A stretch of 64,000 nt of DNA from Anabaena azotica FACHB-119. Its GTDB lineage: Bacteria > Cyanobacteriota > Cyanobacteriia > Cyanobacteriales > Nostocaceae. The notes beneath the pieces are model-generated. The model did not search any database. It had not been told where the DNA came from and saw only the letters and a program-made list of their open reading frames with translations. Position numbers and translations under genes: made by a program. The stretch covers positions 1 to 64,000 of the forward strand of contig NZ_JACJSG010000004.1 in assembly GCF_014697625.1 (NCBI RefSeq), in the 5' to 3' direction. The stretch's first letter is position 1. Every line of letters begins with the position of its first letter. Of this stretch, positions 8,423 to 17,492 are shown in pieces.

Positions 8423-9938
8423 ACACCCACCCCAAAGTCCGTTGCACTGCTTTTTGCCATGTGGCAAAATTCGCTCTGGCGCTGTTGCTGGCTTCTGTTG
8501 GCTCAAATATGCGGTCGATTTGCCGTTGGTTGACTAATGTTGTATAATTATCCCACAAGCCTACGGCTAAACCTGCGGCGAAGGCTGCGCCTTGAACTGT
8601 TGTGTCGCGCATGATGGGGCGTTCTATGGGTATACCTAAGACATCGGCTTGGAACTGCATGAGGAAATTGTTCTCGCAAGCGCCACCATCTACAATTAAG
8701 CGCTGCATGGGACTACTACAAGAGGCGTTGATGGCTTGTACTACTTCTAACACTTGATAGGCGATCGCTTCTAGTACCGCCCTCACTAAATGTTGGGTTT
8801 GCACACTGGCGGTAATGCCAAAAAAGGCTCCCCTGGCGTTCATATCCCAGTAGGGTGCGCCTAGTCCACTAAATGCAGGAACAAAGTAGACTCCGCCGTT
8901 ATCTGCTACTTGCTTTGCCATTGTCTCGGTTTCCGCCGCCGTTTTGATGATTTTCAGGCTATCACGCAGCCACTGGATACAAGCACCACTCGTAAACATA
9001 CTGCCTTCTAGGGCATAGCCAATATTTAGCTGTTGCTGGGAATTGGCTTGTGTCCAGGCAATTGTGGAAATGAGTTGATGTTGGGAACGGATGATATTAT
9101 TGCCAGTGTGAGCTACTAAAAAGCTACCAGTGCCGTAAGTACATTTCATTAAACCAGGGCGATCGCAGCCATGACCAAACAACGCGGCTTGCTGGTCGCC
9201 TAAAATAGCTGTGATGGGGATAGCTGCACCTAATAAGTTGGTATCGGTGATGCCAAATTTGCCTAAGCTGGGTTGAATTTGCGGCAGAATATGGGCAGGT
9301 ATTTGGAAGATATCTAATAGTTGTTCATCCCAGTTGCAGGTTTTGAGATTCATCAACATTGTGCGACTGGCGTTACTATGGTCGGTAGCGTGGACTCGAC
9401 CACCTGTTAATTTCCACAATATCCAAGTATCAATTGTACCTGCGAGGACGTTGTTTAAGTCTAAGCCAGAGATGTGATCTAATAACCACCGGAGTTTAGT
9501 AGCGGAGAAGTAAGCATCAATGACTAAGCCGGTGCGATCGTAAATTTCTTGGGCGTAGCCTTGTGATTGTAACTCATGACATAGTGGCGCGGTGCGGCGG
9601 TCTTGCCAAACTATGGCTTTATGTAATGGTTCCCCTGTAGTTTTGTCCCAGAGTAAGCAAGTTTCCCTTTGGACAGTTAAACCGATAGCAGCAATTTCAC
9701 TGGGTGAGATTTGAGCATTTGCAATAGCTGTTTGCATCACCCAGTATGTATCTTGCCAAATTTCCTTGGGGTCATGTTCTAACCATCCCGGTTGGGGATA
9801 ATATTGTGTCAGTTCTTTATATGCTTGCGCTACTATTTTACCTGCGGCGTTAAAGATAAATGCCCGGTTCCCTGTCGTCCCCAAGTCTAAGGCGAGGATA
9901 TACCCGGATGATAGTGTTTTGCTCCCCAATGTCTGCAT
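8415..9938 (-). CDS. glpK: Glycerol kinase
   Basis: 507 residues, FGGY carbohydrate kinase family. The phosphate-binding motif ALDLGTTGNRAFIFN is at about 15-29. Further landmarks are GWLEHDPKEIW, WQDRRT, TYGTGSF and the C-terminal LIVDGGACENNFLMQFQAD signature. It phosphorylates glycerol to sn-glycerol 3-phosphate with ATP. Length is normal for GlpK with a short extra N-terminus. No glycerol transporter or dehydrogenase gene is adjacent. The neighbouring DJ-1-type gene is on the same strand but more than 400 bp away, with repeats between. Confidence 0.93.
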   Translation of the reverse strand: MQTLGSKTLSSGYILALDLGTTGNRAFIFNAAGKIVAQAYKELTQYYPQPGWLEHDPKEIWQDTYWVMQTAIANAQISPSEIAAIGLTVQRETCLLWDKTTGEPLHKAIVWQDRRTAPLCHELQSQGYAQEIYDRTGLVIDAYFSATKLRWLLDHISGLDLNNVLAGTIDTWILWKLTGGRVHATDHSNASRTMLMNLKTCNWDEQLLDIFQIPAHILPQIQPSLGKFGITDTNLLGAAIPITAILGDQQAALFGHGCDRPGLMKCTYGTGSFLVAHTGNNIIRSQHQLISTIAWTQANSQQQLNIGYALEGSMFTSGACIQWLRDSLKIIKTAAETETMAKQVADNGGVYFVPAFSGLGAPYWDMNARGAFFGITASVQTQHLVRAVLEAIAYQVLEVVQAINASCSSPMQRLIVDGGACENNFLMQFQADVLGIPIERPIMRDTTVQGAAFAAGLAVGLWDNYTTLVNQRQIDRIFEPTEASNSARANFATWQKAVQRTLGWVCQ

Positions 9939-10000
9939 AGGTGTTGTAAATATTTATTGAAAATCTACTTATATATACCCAATTAATGATTTTCTCGTTA

Positions 10001-10062
10001 GTAGGGGCGGGTTTACCAAGATCATCATCAATCATCAAAGGTATTTATCAACCCGCCCCTAC
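10001..10062. repeat. Dispersed palindromic repeat, GTAGGGGCGGGTT family (copy 1)
   Basis: GTAGGGGCGGGTT at 10001-10013 pairs perfectly with its complement at 10050-10062 around an AT-rich spacer. Relatives occur at 38015-38077, 44767-44828 and 62775-62838. Confidence 0.85.
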
Positions 10063-10133
10063 AACTCACTGCTATATTAAAAACCTACACTTGTGAGTGT
10101 TCCCCTCCTGGGAGGGGCTAGGGGTGGGTTGCT

Positions 10134-10276
10134 CTGACTTTTCACGGGATCTGAAAGACCTCTCTCCAAACCTCTCTCCTACAAGGAGAGAGGCTTTGAT
10201 TTCTCCCCCTTCCCTTGAAGGGAAGGGGGCTGGGGGGTTAGGTCTGCTGTTAACTTTACATAACGTGAAAAGTCAG
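10134..10276. mobile_element. 143-bp MITE with CTGACTTTTCACG ends (copy A) and 10-bp target duplication
   Basis: Terminal inverted repeats CTGACTTTTCACG (10134-10146) and its complement (10264-10276). The interior has two further hairpins: cctctctcc...ggagagagg and cccccttccc...gggaaggggg. The element is flanked by the perfect direct repeat gtgggttgct at 10124-10133 and 10277-10286. Copies B and C are at 35997-36143 and 57470-57615. It has no coding capacity, so it must depend on a transposase elsewhere. Confidence 0.92.
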
Positions 10277-10362
10277 GTGGGTTGCTCCCCCTGCTCCCCA
10301 AAGTGTTGGTATATTTTTAGTTTGCAGTTCTTAAGCGAAAAACGCTGTATGTTTAAGCTTGA

Positions 10363-10962
10363 CTAAACCCTAGCTACTTCAGGATGTTCAATTTTAGTAC
10401 CTAAGACCTTGAGAAACTCGGCTAACCAACGGGGATGGGCTGGCCAAGCTGGTGCTGTAACTAAGTTACCATCAACTATGGCTTCATCCACAGGAATTTG
10501 TACGTAGATACCGCCAGCAGCACGGACATCTGGACTACAAGCCGGGTAGGCAGTACAACTCTTACCGCGTAATACATCCGCAGCCGCCAATAGTTGTAAA
10601 CCATGACAGATAGCAGCAATAGGCTTATTTACTTCGGCAAAATGACGAGTTATTTCTAGCACTCTTTGATTAAGGCGGATATATTCGGGTGCGCGTCCAC
10701 CAGGGACAACTAAAGCATCGTAATTTTCCGGTTCGACTTCTGCAAAGGTGGCGTTTAAGGTGAAGTTATGACCGGGTTTTTCACTATAAGTTTGATCTCC
10801 CTCAAAATCGTGAACTGCTGTGCGAATTTTATCCCCTGCTTGCTTGTCTGGACAAACTGCATGGACTGTATGTCCTACCATTTGCAAAGCCTGGAAAGGA
10901 ACCATAACTTCATAATCTTCTACATAATCTCCAACAAGAAACAGAATTGTCTTTCCAGTCAT
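10363..10962 (-). CDS. DJ-1/PfpI family protein
   Basis: 199 residues, a complete class-I glutamine-amidotransferase-like fold of the DJ-1/PfpI type. The nucleophile elbow is AICHGLQLL (Cys near residue 118), and [14 protein letters not shown] carries the upstream strand and loop. Members include glyoxalase III-type, deglycase-type and protease-like proteins. Which activity applies cannot be told from sequence. Monocistronic on the minus strand. Confidence 0.85.
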   Translation of the reverse strand: MTGKTILFLVGDYVEDYEVMVPFQALQMVGHTVHAVCPDKQAGDKIRTAVHDFEGDQTYSEKPGHNFTLNATFAEVEPENYDALVVPGGRAPEYIRLNQRVLEITRHFAEVNKPIAAICHGLQLLAAADVLRGKSCTAYPACSPDVRAAGGIYVQIPVDEAIVDGNLVTAPAWPAHPRWLAEFLKVLGTKIEHPEVARV

Positions 10963-11114
10963 ATACCTATATCCTTGTTTTAGTTGTAAATTATCAGTAT
11001 TTAATACATCGGTAATTGAACTAAATATTATTCAATTAGGCTGTAAGAAACCAGCTTAATTCGTAAATTTTTACATGGGATTGGGAAGGCAGAGGAGAAT
11101 AACTAATGACTAGA

Positions 11115-11567
11115 CTAATGAAGATGAAATTCGGCGATCGCTTTGGGAAAATTCTGGTTTTCATGTCCTGAACGGCTGAGTTTAATCAAAGCAAAACGCT
11201 GTAATGGCGTTAAATTCATCCATTGCGACAATGTGAGAGTTACACCTATTTCTTGAGCTTTATCCTGAATACTATCTGGTATGGTGTTTGTATTTAACCA
11301 AGCAGGCTCAGGCTCAATTGGTAATGTTGCAGGTGCTGTGCCAGTATGTTTGATAATTAGCTGTTGGAGATAGTTTTGATAAGCTTGAATTTCTGTTTCT
11401 GTAGTGCAAGGTAATTCGACTAAAGCTTCTCGTTCAGCTTGAGTCATGTGGTTCCAATCAGATAACTTTAATTTAATGCCACAGGTATCAAGTTTGTAAC
11501 GTACCTGCATGGGTATACAGCGTAGAGAATCAACAAAGTCTGATTCAAATTGAAAAAAATCTGACAT
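11115..11567 (-). CDS. narM: Nitrate reductase-associated protein NarM
   Basis: A 150-residue soluble protein matching the cyanobacterial nitrate reductase-associated family. Landmarks are FQFESDFVDSLRCIPM near the N-terminus, an internal LSDWNHMTQAEREALVELP and its echo LSQWMNLTPLQRFALIKLS. In Synechococcus elongatus narM is needed for active nitrate reductase. Here it lies downstream of narB on the same strand, separated by an IS605-type remnant and a PsiE-like gene. I chose the ATG at 11567; the longer frame starts with a TTG. The two echoing segments suggest an internal duplication. Confidence 0.8.
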   Translation of the reverse strand: MSDFFQFESDFVDSLRCIPMQVRYKLDTCGIKLKLSDWNHMTQAEREALVELPCTTETEIQAYQNYLQQLIIKHTGTAPATLPIEPEPAWLNTNTIPDSIQDKAQEIGVTLTLSQWMNLTPLQRFALIKLSRSGHENQNFPKAIAEFHLH

Positions 11568-11620
11568 AAAAATATTAAACAAAGTTATCAAAAATACTTC
11601 CTAAAATAACTCACTTTCTA

Positions 11621-12070
11621 TTATTTAGAGTTACTGGAACGGATAATTAAATAACTAATTGAAAGAGCTAAAACAGCAGTTCCTAAACCAATTATATCAA
11701 GTCCTCTTACCTTTTCCAAATCCAGAATAATAATTTTTCTAGCAACGGCAATTAAAGAAGTAACAATTACCAATTCAACTTGGAAAACGTGTTTCTTAAG
11801 ATAAGCAGTAATGTTTTCTAAAATTTCTAAGGCAATTAAGATATTTAAAAATAAACCAAAAACTTTAAATAATGTAGTATTAATTTTCCCATAGGGAACG
11901 GTAAAAACTTCTTTAACAATAAAAGTTCCTAAATCAACGAGCGCCACTAAAATTACAAACACCATGAAAATAGAGAGGACTTTAGAAACTATCACCTCTA
12001 CATTTTCAATGGCGTGCATGAAGTTTTCGTCTTTCGTCCAACCAAACAGTTGTCTCATTAACCTTTTCAT
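11621..12070 (-). CDS. PsiE-like four-helix membrane protein
   Basis: 149 residues with four predicted transmembrane helices (about 26-50, 62-88, 95-112, 122-144). The composition and the motif FLNILIALEILENITAYLKK fit the phosphate-starvation-inducible PsiE family, whose biochemical role is unknown. It is 53 bp upstream of narM on the same strand, so the two may be cotranscribed. Whether it takes part in nitrate metabolism is open. Confidence 0.75.
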   Translation of the reverse strand: MKRLMRQLFGWTKDENFMHAIENVEVIVSKVLSIFMVFVILVALVDLGTFIVKEVFTVPYGKINTTLFKVFGLFLNILIALEILENITAYLKKHVFQVELVIVTSLIAVARKIIILDLEKVRGLDIIGLGTAVLALSISYLIIRSSNSK

Positions 12071-12319
12071 AACCTACACCCCAGTTCTCAGTAAGCTTTA
12101 CCACCTAAAATAAAAATCCTATAGATTAATCTAGAGGATTCTATGATTATTCCGTTATTTGTTTTTATGTTTAGTTATGTAAAGGTTTTAGTTAAACACC
12201 AAAACTCAGGACAAGTATAGTTAGTTCATGAGAAACCATAATTATAACTATTGATTATTGTCTATTGATGAAATTACTAAAAACCTATACCTAGAAGCTT
12301 ACCATTGAGAGGACTGGAG

Positions 12320-12740
12320 TTGTTGACACTCCCCTGCCTAACCAAGTTTCGCTTTCGCTCACTTGCTTAAAAAGGCAGGGGATTCTTGGTTCAATGAGTC
12401 CACTTAGCGCCCGATTCCTTGCGGTATCTTGTGCCAGAGGTGGTTCTCTCCCCAAGCGTTAACTTTTGGTCTGCCCGACCATAGTTGCACAGTGTGCAAT
12501 ATTTGTTTGGTAGAGAAGCGATTAATCGCTTCTGTACAATGCTGTTCGTCTAGTACCTGTAAATCTTTTACCTACTTCCAGGTGATACTAGAACTACGAA
12601 GTAGAACCCCCTAGATTCATTTGTCAAGGTTCAGCTTCTGCGTATTAGGCAGCAATAGGGTTTTTTCAGTGGTTGATTACCCTTCCACAACCATATTCTA
12701 CCAAAAGCCGTCCTATAAGGACGGGGTTTTCAACCCAAAT
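12320..12740 (-). mobile_element. Transposase-less IS200/IS605-type element (right-end RNA region)
   Basis: Read on the minus strand, the element begins with a left-end hairpin CCGTCCTTATAGGACGG (12708-12724). It ends with an AAGAATCCCC...GGGGAGTGTCA right end (hairpin 12331-12381, containing the loop tgagcgaaagcgaaa). This right end has the same plan as the one at 44951-45015. About 300 bp between the ends contain no tnpA or tnpB frame, but they resemble the structured region that precedes right ends of TnpB-bearing IS605 elements. It fills the 640-bp gap between narB and the PsiE-like gene. Its left end forms the narB stop. Confidence 0.65.
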
Positions 12741-14905
12741 TTTCGATAATTTTGGGTAGGAATTTCTACACAAACGGGTATTAGTTGGACTGCACAGGCT
12801 TTCAACTCTGGTTGCAGTGAGTCAGGGCAAGATTCAGGATGAGTTAGGGCGTTAGCTTCGGCATTATCTGCCCAGAGTGTACCCCAGTGCATGGGGACAA
12901 AAACTGTACCTGGGGCGATCGCTTTTGTCACTTTAGCAGGAAACTTAGCGCTACCACGACGCGATCGCACTTCTATCACTTGCTGATCTTCAATTGCTAA
13001 CTTCGCCGCATCACGAGGATGAATTTCGATAAGTGGTTCTGGGTGCATGGCACGAATTTTTTCTATTCGACCTGTGCGGGTTAGCGTGTGCCAATGTCCG
13101 TATAAACGCCCAGTAGTCAAGACAAAAGGATATTCTGGGTCTGGTGGTTCAGCCAATCCTTTAGAATAATAAGCCCCAAAGCGGGCGCGACCATCAGGCG
13201 TATGAAACCGCAAATCAGTATAAAGTCTTTTCCCTTGATCCCCATTCCCCATCTCTGGATGCGGCCATTGTGTAGGACCTTGCGCCTGTAATTGTTCGTG
13301 ACTAATACCAGACATATCACAAGGGCGACCCCTGGTCAGTTGGACAAACTCGGCGTAGACTTGGGCGGAGTTGGTAAAGGCGAACTTGTCCGCAAAATCT
13401 AATCTGCGTCCTACCTCCGCGAAGATTTCCCAATCTGGTTTCGCTTCCCTGGGCGGTTGGCGGAAGGCTTGACATAGGGTAACACGGCGTTCTGAGTTAG
13501 TCATGATACCAGTTTTCTCACCCCATTGTGCCGCAGGGAGAAGCACATGAGCATAAGCTGCCGTTTCTGTGGGATAGTAAGCATCTTGGTAGATGGTGAA
13601 AGGCGATCGCAATAATGCCTTTTTCGTCCGTTCCAAATCTGGCATACTGACAGCTGGGTTAGTAGCTGCAATCCACAACAATCCCACATCACCAGTTTCT
13701 AAACCTGTAATCATATCCCAAGCTGTTAACCCTGGATGGGGGGAAATTTGCCCAGGCTTCAACCCCCAAAATTGTTCTACCTCTGCGCGGTGTTGGGGAT
13801 TTTTCACCAACCGATAACCGGGTAACAAATGGGCTAAACCGCCAGCTTCGCGTCCTCCCATTGCGTTGGGTTGTCCAGTGAGGGAGAAAGGCCCCGCCCC
13901 TGGTTTACCAATTTGTCCCGTCATCAAGTGCAAATTGATAATCGTTCTAACCTTAGCTGTACCTTCACTCGATTGATTTACACCCATCGACCACATCGAC
14001 AACACAAGCCCAGACTCGCCCCAATAACGGGCGGCGGTTTCCAAATCTTCCATGCTGATACCACATTGACGGGCTACCACTTCGGGCGAATAGTGGCGAA
14101 TTACCTCAGCATAAGCAGAAAAATCACGGGTACAATCATCAATGAAACCCACGTCTATCATATGCCAGCGCATCAATAAATGGGCGATCCCATTTAACAA
14201 GTCGATATCTGTACCGGGATTTATTGCTAAATGTAAATCTGCTGCTTCGGCGGTGGGTGTGCGTCGAGGATCAACCACAATCATTTTCATCTTGCGGTTT
14301 TTGCGGTGGTACTTTTCCAGACGGTTAAAAACGATGGGGTGACATTCGGCGGTGTTTGTCCCAATTAAAAATGCACAGTCGGTTAACTCCAAATCTTCGT
14401 AGCAGCAAGGAGGCCCATCAGCGCCAAAACTTTGGATGTAGCCAGATACCGCACTGGACATACATAAGCGCGAGTTAGCATCGAAGTTGTTACTACCTAA
14501 ACAACCTTTCATGAGTTTTTGGGCGAGGTAGTAATCTTCGGTTTGGAATTGACCGGAACCGTACATACATATAGCTTCTGACCCTTGGGTGAAGCGTACA
14601 GTTTGAATGCGGTTGGTGATGAGGTCAAAAGCTTCATCCCAACTGACGCGGCGAAACTCCTGATCTAGAGAGTCGCGCACCATTGGGTAGTGTAATCTAT
14701 TTTTATCCAAAGATTCAGCGATCGTTGCACCTTTGACGCACACCATACCCTGGCTAGATGGGTGGGCTTTATCTCCACGTACCCGCCAGATGGGATTTCC
14801 TTTACTATCTCGATTAGTGGCTTTATTGGCTTGGGCTGGTGGTGATACTTCTAGTCCACAACCGACACCACAATAGGGACACTGGGTTTTGATAAATTCA
14901 CTCAT
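12713..14905 (-). CDS. narB: Ferredoxin-dependent nitrate reductase
   Basis: 730 residues, molybdopterin oxidoreductase of the cyanobacterial NarB type. The [4Fe-4S] ligands are Cys9, Cys12, Cys16 and Cys56. The Mo-bis-MGD domains follow ([38 protein letters not shown]) and the C-terminal dinucleotide-binding domain has [15 protein letters not shown]. It reduces nitrate to nitrite with ferredoxin electrons in the cytoplasm. I chose the ATG (MSEFIK); the upstream in-frame start is TTG. It is the last gene of the nir operon. The final six codons and the TAG stop lie inside the left end of an IS605-type remnant. Confidence 0.95.
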   Translation of the reverse strand: MSEFIKTQCPYCGVGCGLEVSPPAQANKATNRDSKGNPIWRVRGDKAHPSSQGMVCVKGATIAESLDKNRLHYPMVRDSLDQEFRRVSWDEAFDLITNRIQTVRFTQGSEAICMYGSGQFQTEDYYLAQKLMKGCLGSNNFDANSRLCMSSAVSGYIQSFGADGPPCCYEDLELTDCAFLIGTNTAECHPIVFNRLEKYHRKNRKMKMIVVDPRRTPTAEAADLHLAINPGTDIDLLNGIAHLLMRWHMIDVGFIDDCTRDFSAYAEVIRHYSPEVVARQCGISMEDLETAARYWGESGLVLSMWSMGVNQSSEGTAKVRTIINLHLMTGQIGKPGAGPFSLTGQPNAMGGREAGGLAHLLPGYRLVKNPQHRAEVEQFWGLKPGQISPHPGLTAWDMITGLETGDVGLLWIAATNPAVSMPDLERTKKALLRSPFTIYQDAYYPTETAAYAHVLLPAAQWGEKTGIMTNSERRVTLCQAFRQPPREAKPDWEIFAEVGRRLDFADKFAFTNSAQVYAEFVQLTRGRPCDMSGISHEQLQAQGPTQWPHPEMGNGDQGKRLYTDLRFHTPDGRARFGAYYSKGLAEPPDPEYPFVLTTGRLYGHWHTLTRTGRIEKIRAMHPEPLIEIHPRDAAKLAIEDQQVIEVRSRRGSAKFPAKVTKAIAPGTVFVPMHWGTLWADNAEANALTHPESCPDSLQPELKACAVQLIPVCVEIPTQNYRKFGLKTPSL

Positions 14906-14962
14906 GTTTTTCTCACGCAAAGGCGCAAAGTCGCAAAGAATGTTGAGTAAAGGTAGAGGTTA

Positions 14963-14989
14963 GTAGTAAGGACTTTAGTCCTCTGCTAC
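14963..14989. repeat. Dispersed GTAGTAAG hairpin at the end of the nrtP-like gene
   Basis: GTAGTAAGGACTTTAGTCCT plus ctgctac forms a hairpin with AGGACT...AGTCCT arms. It is the short form of a family with copies in two other gaps of the operon (20433-20486, 21848-21901) and at 38394-38450. The TAA stop and last codons of the nrtP-like gene lie within it. Near 14911-14938 a cacgcaaaggcgcaaag repeat recurs (also at 17424 and 38290). Confidence 0.75.
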
Positions 14990-16477
14990 GAATGCAGGTT
15001 TTTGCGGCGTATTATTTGCTAATTCACTTTCAGAAGTACCCGCAAAAGAACCTTGAGGTTCTTTGAGGAAGAAGGCACACATAAAGGCACAAATTAAAGC
15101 AGCTATACCCATTGTGGTAAACAAGGTGGGTGCATCGGTGAGGCTGAAAATAGTTAGATAAATTACGCCGCCAAAATTACCGTAAGCGCCTACGTTTCCA
15201 GCGATTTGTCCGGTGACTTCTTTCTTAATTAGGGGGACGATACTATAAGTTGCACCACAGCCTGCTTGAGAGAAGTAGGCGGCGAACATGGTGATAGCGA
15301 TCGCCAAAGGAATCGGCCAGTTACTATTAATAAAATGTGCTGCTAAATAGCTTACACCAATCCCAACGCTAATAATTGTCATCGTCCATTTACGAGAGCC
15401 AGATTTATCAGAAATTAAGCCACCGCTAGGACGAGAAACTAAGTTGAGAAAAGGGTATGTCGCCGCAATCATCCCGGCGACAACGTGTTCTAAAGCAAAG
15501 GTTTTTTCAAAGAATGCGGGTAGCATGGAAACAACTGCTAATTCACTACCAAAGTTAGTGACATAGGTAAACTCAAGTAAGGCAACTTGTCCAAATTGAT
15601 AGCGCCCAGATGGTGGATAATTTTTCTTACCAAGCAGTAATTCTTTGTTGACTTGGTAAGCTTTGTATGTTTGATAAGTAAACAATCCAGCTAATAAAAA
15701 CCAGACAAAATACATCTGGTTAATTGTGAGGAAGTGGATATTTTTTTGTGCTAACCGCCAAGCTAACAAACCCAAAGCAAATATTAAACCAAAGTTGGAA
15801 ATTAACATCGCCCAGAAGCTTTTGACGCTGGTGACTTCTAAAGCACCGTTTTTCTTAGGTCTTTGGTAAGTTTTGCCTGGGGGTGTATCTTGGACGCTAT
15901 TGTAATAAACTACGCCGTAGATAGCGGTAATGATACCAGTGAGAGCGATCGCTAAACGCCAATTAGAAGCACCACCTGCTAAAAAGCCTGTAGCCACCGC
16001 AATCATTGGTAGGGCAAATTCTGCACCAAATGCACCAAAATTACCCCAACCACCATAAATCCCCTGGGCAATTCCCATTTCTTTGGGTGTGAACCATTCC
16101 GCCACCATGCGGATACCCACGACAAACCCAGAACCGACAATTCCCATCAACAGGCGACTGATAACTAACTGATGAAAGTCTTGAGATAGGGCGGTGGCTA
16201 AACAAGGAACCGCCGCAAATATCAGGAGGATAGAGTAGGTTTTGCGAGGGCCGAATTTGTCCAGCAGCATCCCAATAATTAGGCGTGCGGGAATTGTCAG
16301 CGCCAGGTTACAAATACCTAAAGTTTTAATTTGTTCAGGTAACAGATGTAACTGTTTGCCGATAGTAGTTGCAAAGGGCGCAAAGTTAAACCAACAGACA
16401 AAAGTAAGGAAGAAGGCGAACCAAGTTTGATGTAAAATTCGGTAGCGATCCCTGATAGAAAATAATTCTCTCAGCAT
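14975..16477 (-). CDS. nrtP: Major-facilitator nitrate/nitrite transporter (NrtP/NarK type)
   Basis: 500 residues with twelve predicted membrane segments. Nitrate-porter signatures are visible: GIYGGWGNFGAFGAEF in the first half and AGNVGAYGNFGGVIYLT in the second, both Gly-rich helices that bind nitrate in the NNP family. It imports nitrate and/or nitrite. I chose the ATG giving MLRELFS; the longer frame is extended by translated cagttat heptamers (SVISYQLS) and is unlikely. It sits between nrtD and narB on the same strand. Having an NNP porter in the same operon as the ABC system is unusual. Confidence 0.9.
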   Translation of the reverse strand: MLRELFSIRDRYRILHQTWFAFFLTFVCWFNFAPFATTIGKQLHLLPEQIKTLGICNLALTIPARLIIGMLLDKFGPRKTYSILLIFAAVPCLATALSQDFHQLVISRLLMGIVGSGFVVGIRMVAEWFTPKEMGIAQGIYGGWGNFGAFGAEFALPMIAVATGFLAGGASNWRLAIALTGIITAIYGVVYYNSVQDTPPGKTYQRPKKNGALEVTSVKSFWAMLISNFGLIFALGLLAWRLAQKNIHFLTINQMYFVWFLLAGLFTYQTYKAYQVNKELLLGKKNYPPSGRYQFGQVALLEFTYVTNFGSELAVVSMLPAFFEKTFALEHVVAGMIAATYPFLNLVSRPSGGLISDKSGSRKWTMTIISVGIGVSYLAAHFINSNWPIPLAIAITMFAAYFSQAGCGATYSIVPLIKKEVTGQIAGNVGAYGNFGGVIYLTIFSLTDAPTLFTTMGIAALICAFMCAFFLKEPQGSFAGTSESELANNTPQKPAFVAED

Positions 16478-16569
16478 TTTATTATTCCTGATTGTTGAGA
16501 ATGAGTGTGTCAGTGAACAGCTAACACAACCTGATAACTGATAACTGATAACTGACAACTGATAACTGA

Positions 16570-17400
16570 CTACTCATCATGAGCAAATCGGTTATATAAG
16601 AAATCTAAGGCGTAGTTTCGTAAGTTGTAGTATTCGGTGTCTTCCATGATGCGGCGGCGGTTGCGGGGACGGCTGAAGGGAATATCGAGGATTTCGCCGA
16701 TTTGCGCGGCTGGGCCGTTGGTCATCATCACAACTCGGTCGGCTAGGAACAGCGCCTCATCGATGTCGTGGGTAATCATTAATACGGTAACTTGGTGGTC
16801 ACTCCAGATTTGTAGTAGTTCTTCCTGTAATTCCTCTTTAGTAATTGCGTCTAATGCGCCGAAGGGTTCATCGAGGATGAGGACTTGGGGACGGATGGAT
16901 AAAGCGCGGGCGATCGCAACTCGTTGTTTCATCCCCCCGGAGATTTGGCTGGGTTTCTTATCTGCGGCTTCTGTTAAACCCACCATTGCTAAATGTTCTC
17001 TGACAATGGCGCGTTTTTCGGCTTGGGGTTTGTTGGGGAATACTGCATCTACGGCTAGGTAAACGTTATCGAAGACAGTTAGCCAAGGGAGTAAGCAGTA
17101 GTTTTGGAAGACCATCATCCGGTCTGGGCCTGGTTCGGTGATGGGTTGGTCTTGCAGGAGAACTACGCCTTCGCTGGGGGTGTTAAACCCGGAAATCATG
17201 TTAAGTAAGGTTGATTTACCACAGCCTGAGTGACCGATTAAGCAAACAAATTCGCCTTCACGAATTTTGAGGTCTATTCCGTCGAGGACGGTGTAGGGGC
17301 CTTCGGGGGTGGGGTAGATTTTGCTTACGCCTTCGATGACTAGGAAGTTTTCTTTTTGGGTTTTTAGGTTCGTTTGGTTATTTTTATTGATTATTTGCAT
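16570..17400 (-). CDS. nrtD: Nitrate ABC transporter ATPase NrtD
   Basis: 276 residues, single ABC ATPase. Walker [10 protein letters not shown] is at about 56-64, the Q-loop in VFQNYCLLPW, the signature [14 protein letters not shown], and Walker [12 protein letters not shown]. It pairs with NrtC to energise nitrate/nitrite import through NrtB. It lacks the C-terminal binding domain that NrtC has, as usual. Upstream gap to nrtC is 92 bp with a cacgcaaaggcgcgaag repeat and ggactat heptamers. Confidence 0.95.
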   Translation of the reverse strand: MQIINKNNQTNLKTQKENFLVIEGVSKIYPTPEGPYTVLDGIDLKIREGEFVCLIGHSGCGKSTLLNMISGFNTPSEGVVLLQDQPITEPGPDRMMVFQNYCLLPWLTVFDNVYLAVDAVFPNKPQAEKRAIVREHLAMVGLTEAADKKPSQISGGMKQRVAIARALSIRPQVLILDEPFGALDAITKEELQEELLQIWSDHQVTVLMITHDIDEALFLADRVVMMTNGPAAQIGEILDIPFSRPRNRRRIMEDTEYYNLRNYALDFLYNRFAHDE

Positions 17401-17492
17401 ATGGCGAATAGATTGATTATTTACTCACGCAAAGGCGCGAAGATGCAAAGGAAAAAAGGAGATACTATGGACTATTGACTATGGACTTTGGA

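Noticed and set aside
16478..16558. Extended N-terminus of the nrtP-like protein
   Set aside because: The extra residues come from cagttat heptamers; the ATG at 16477 gives a normal porter N-terminus.
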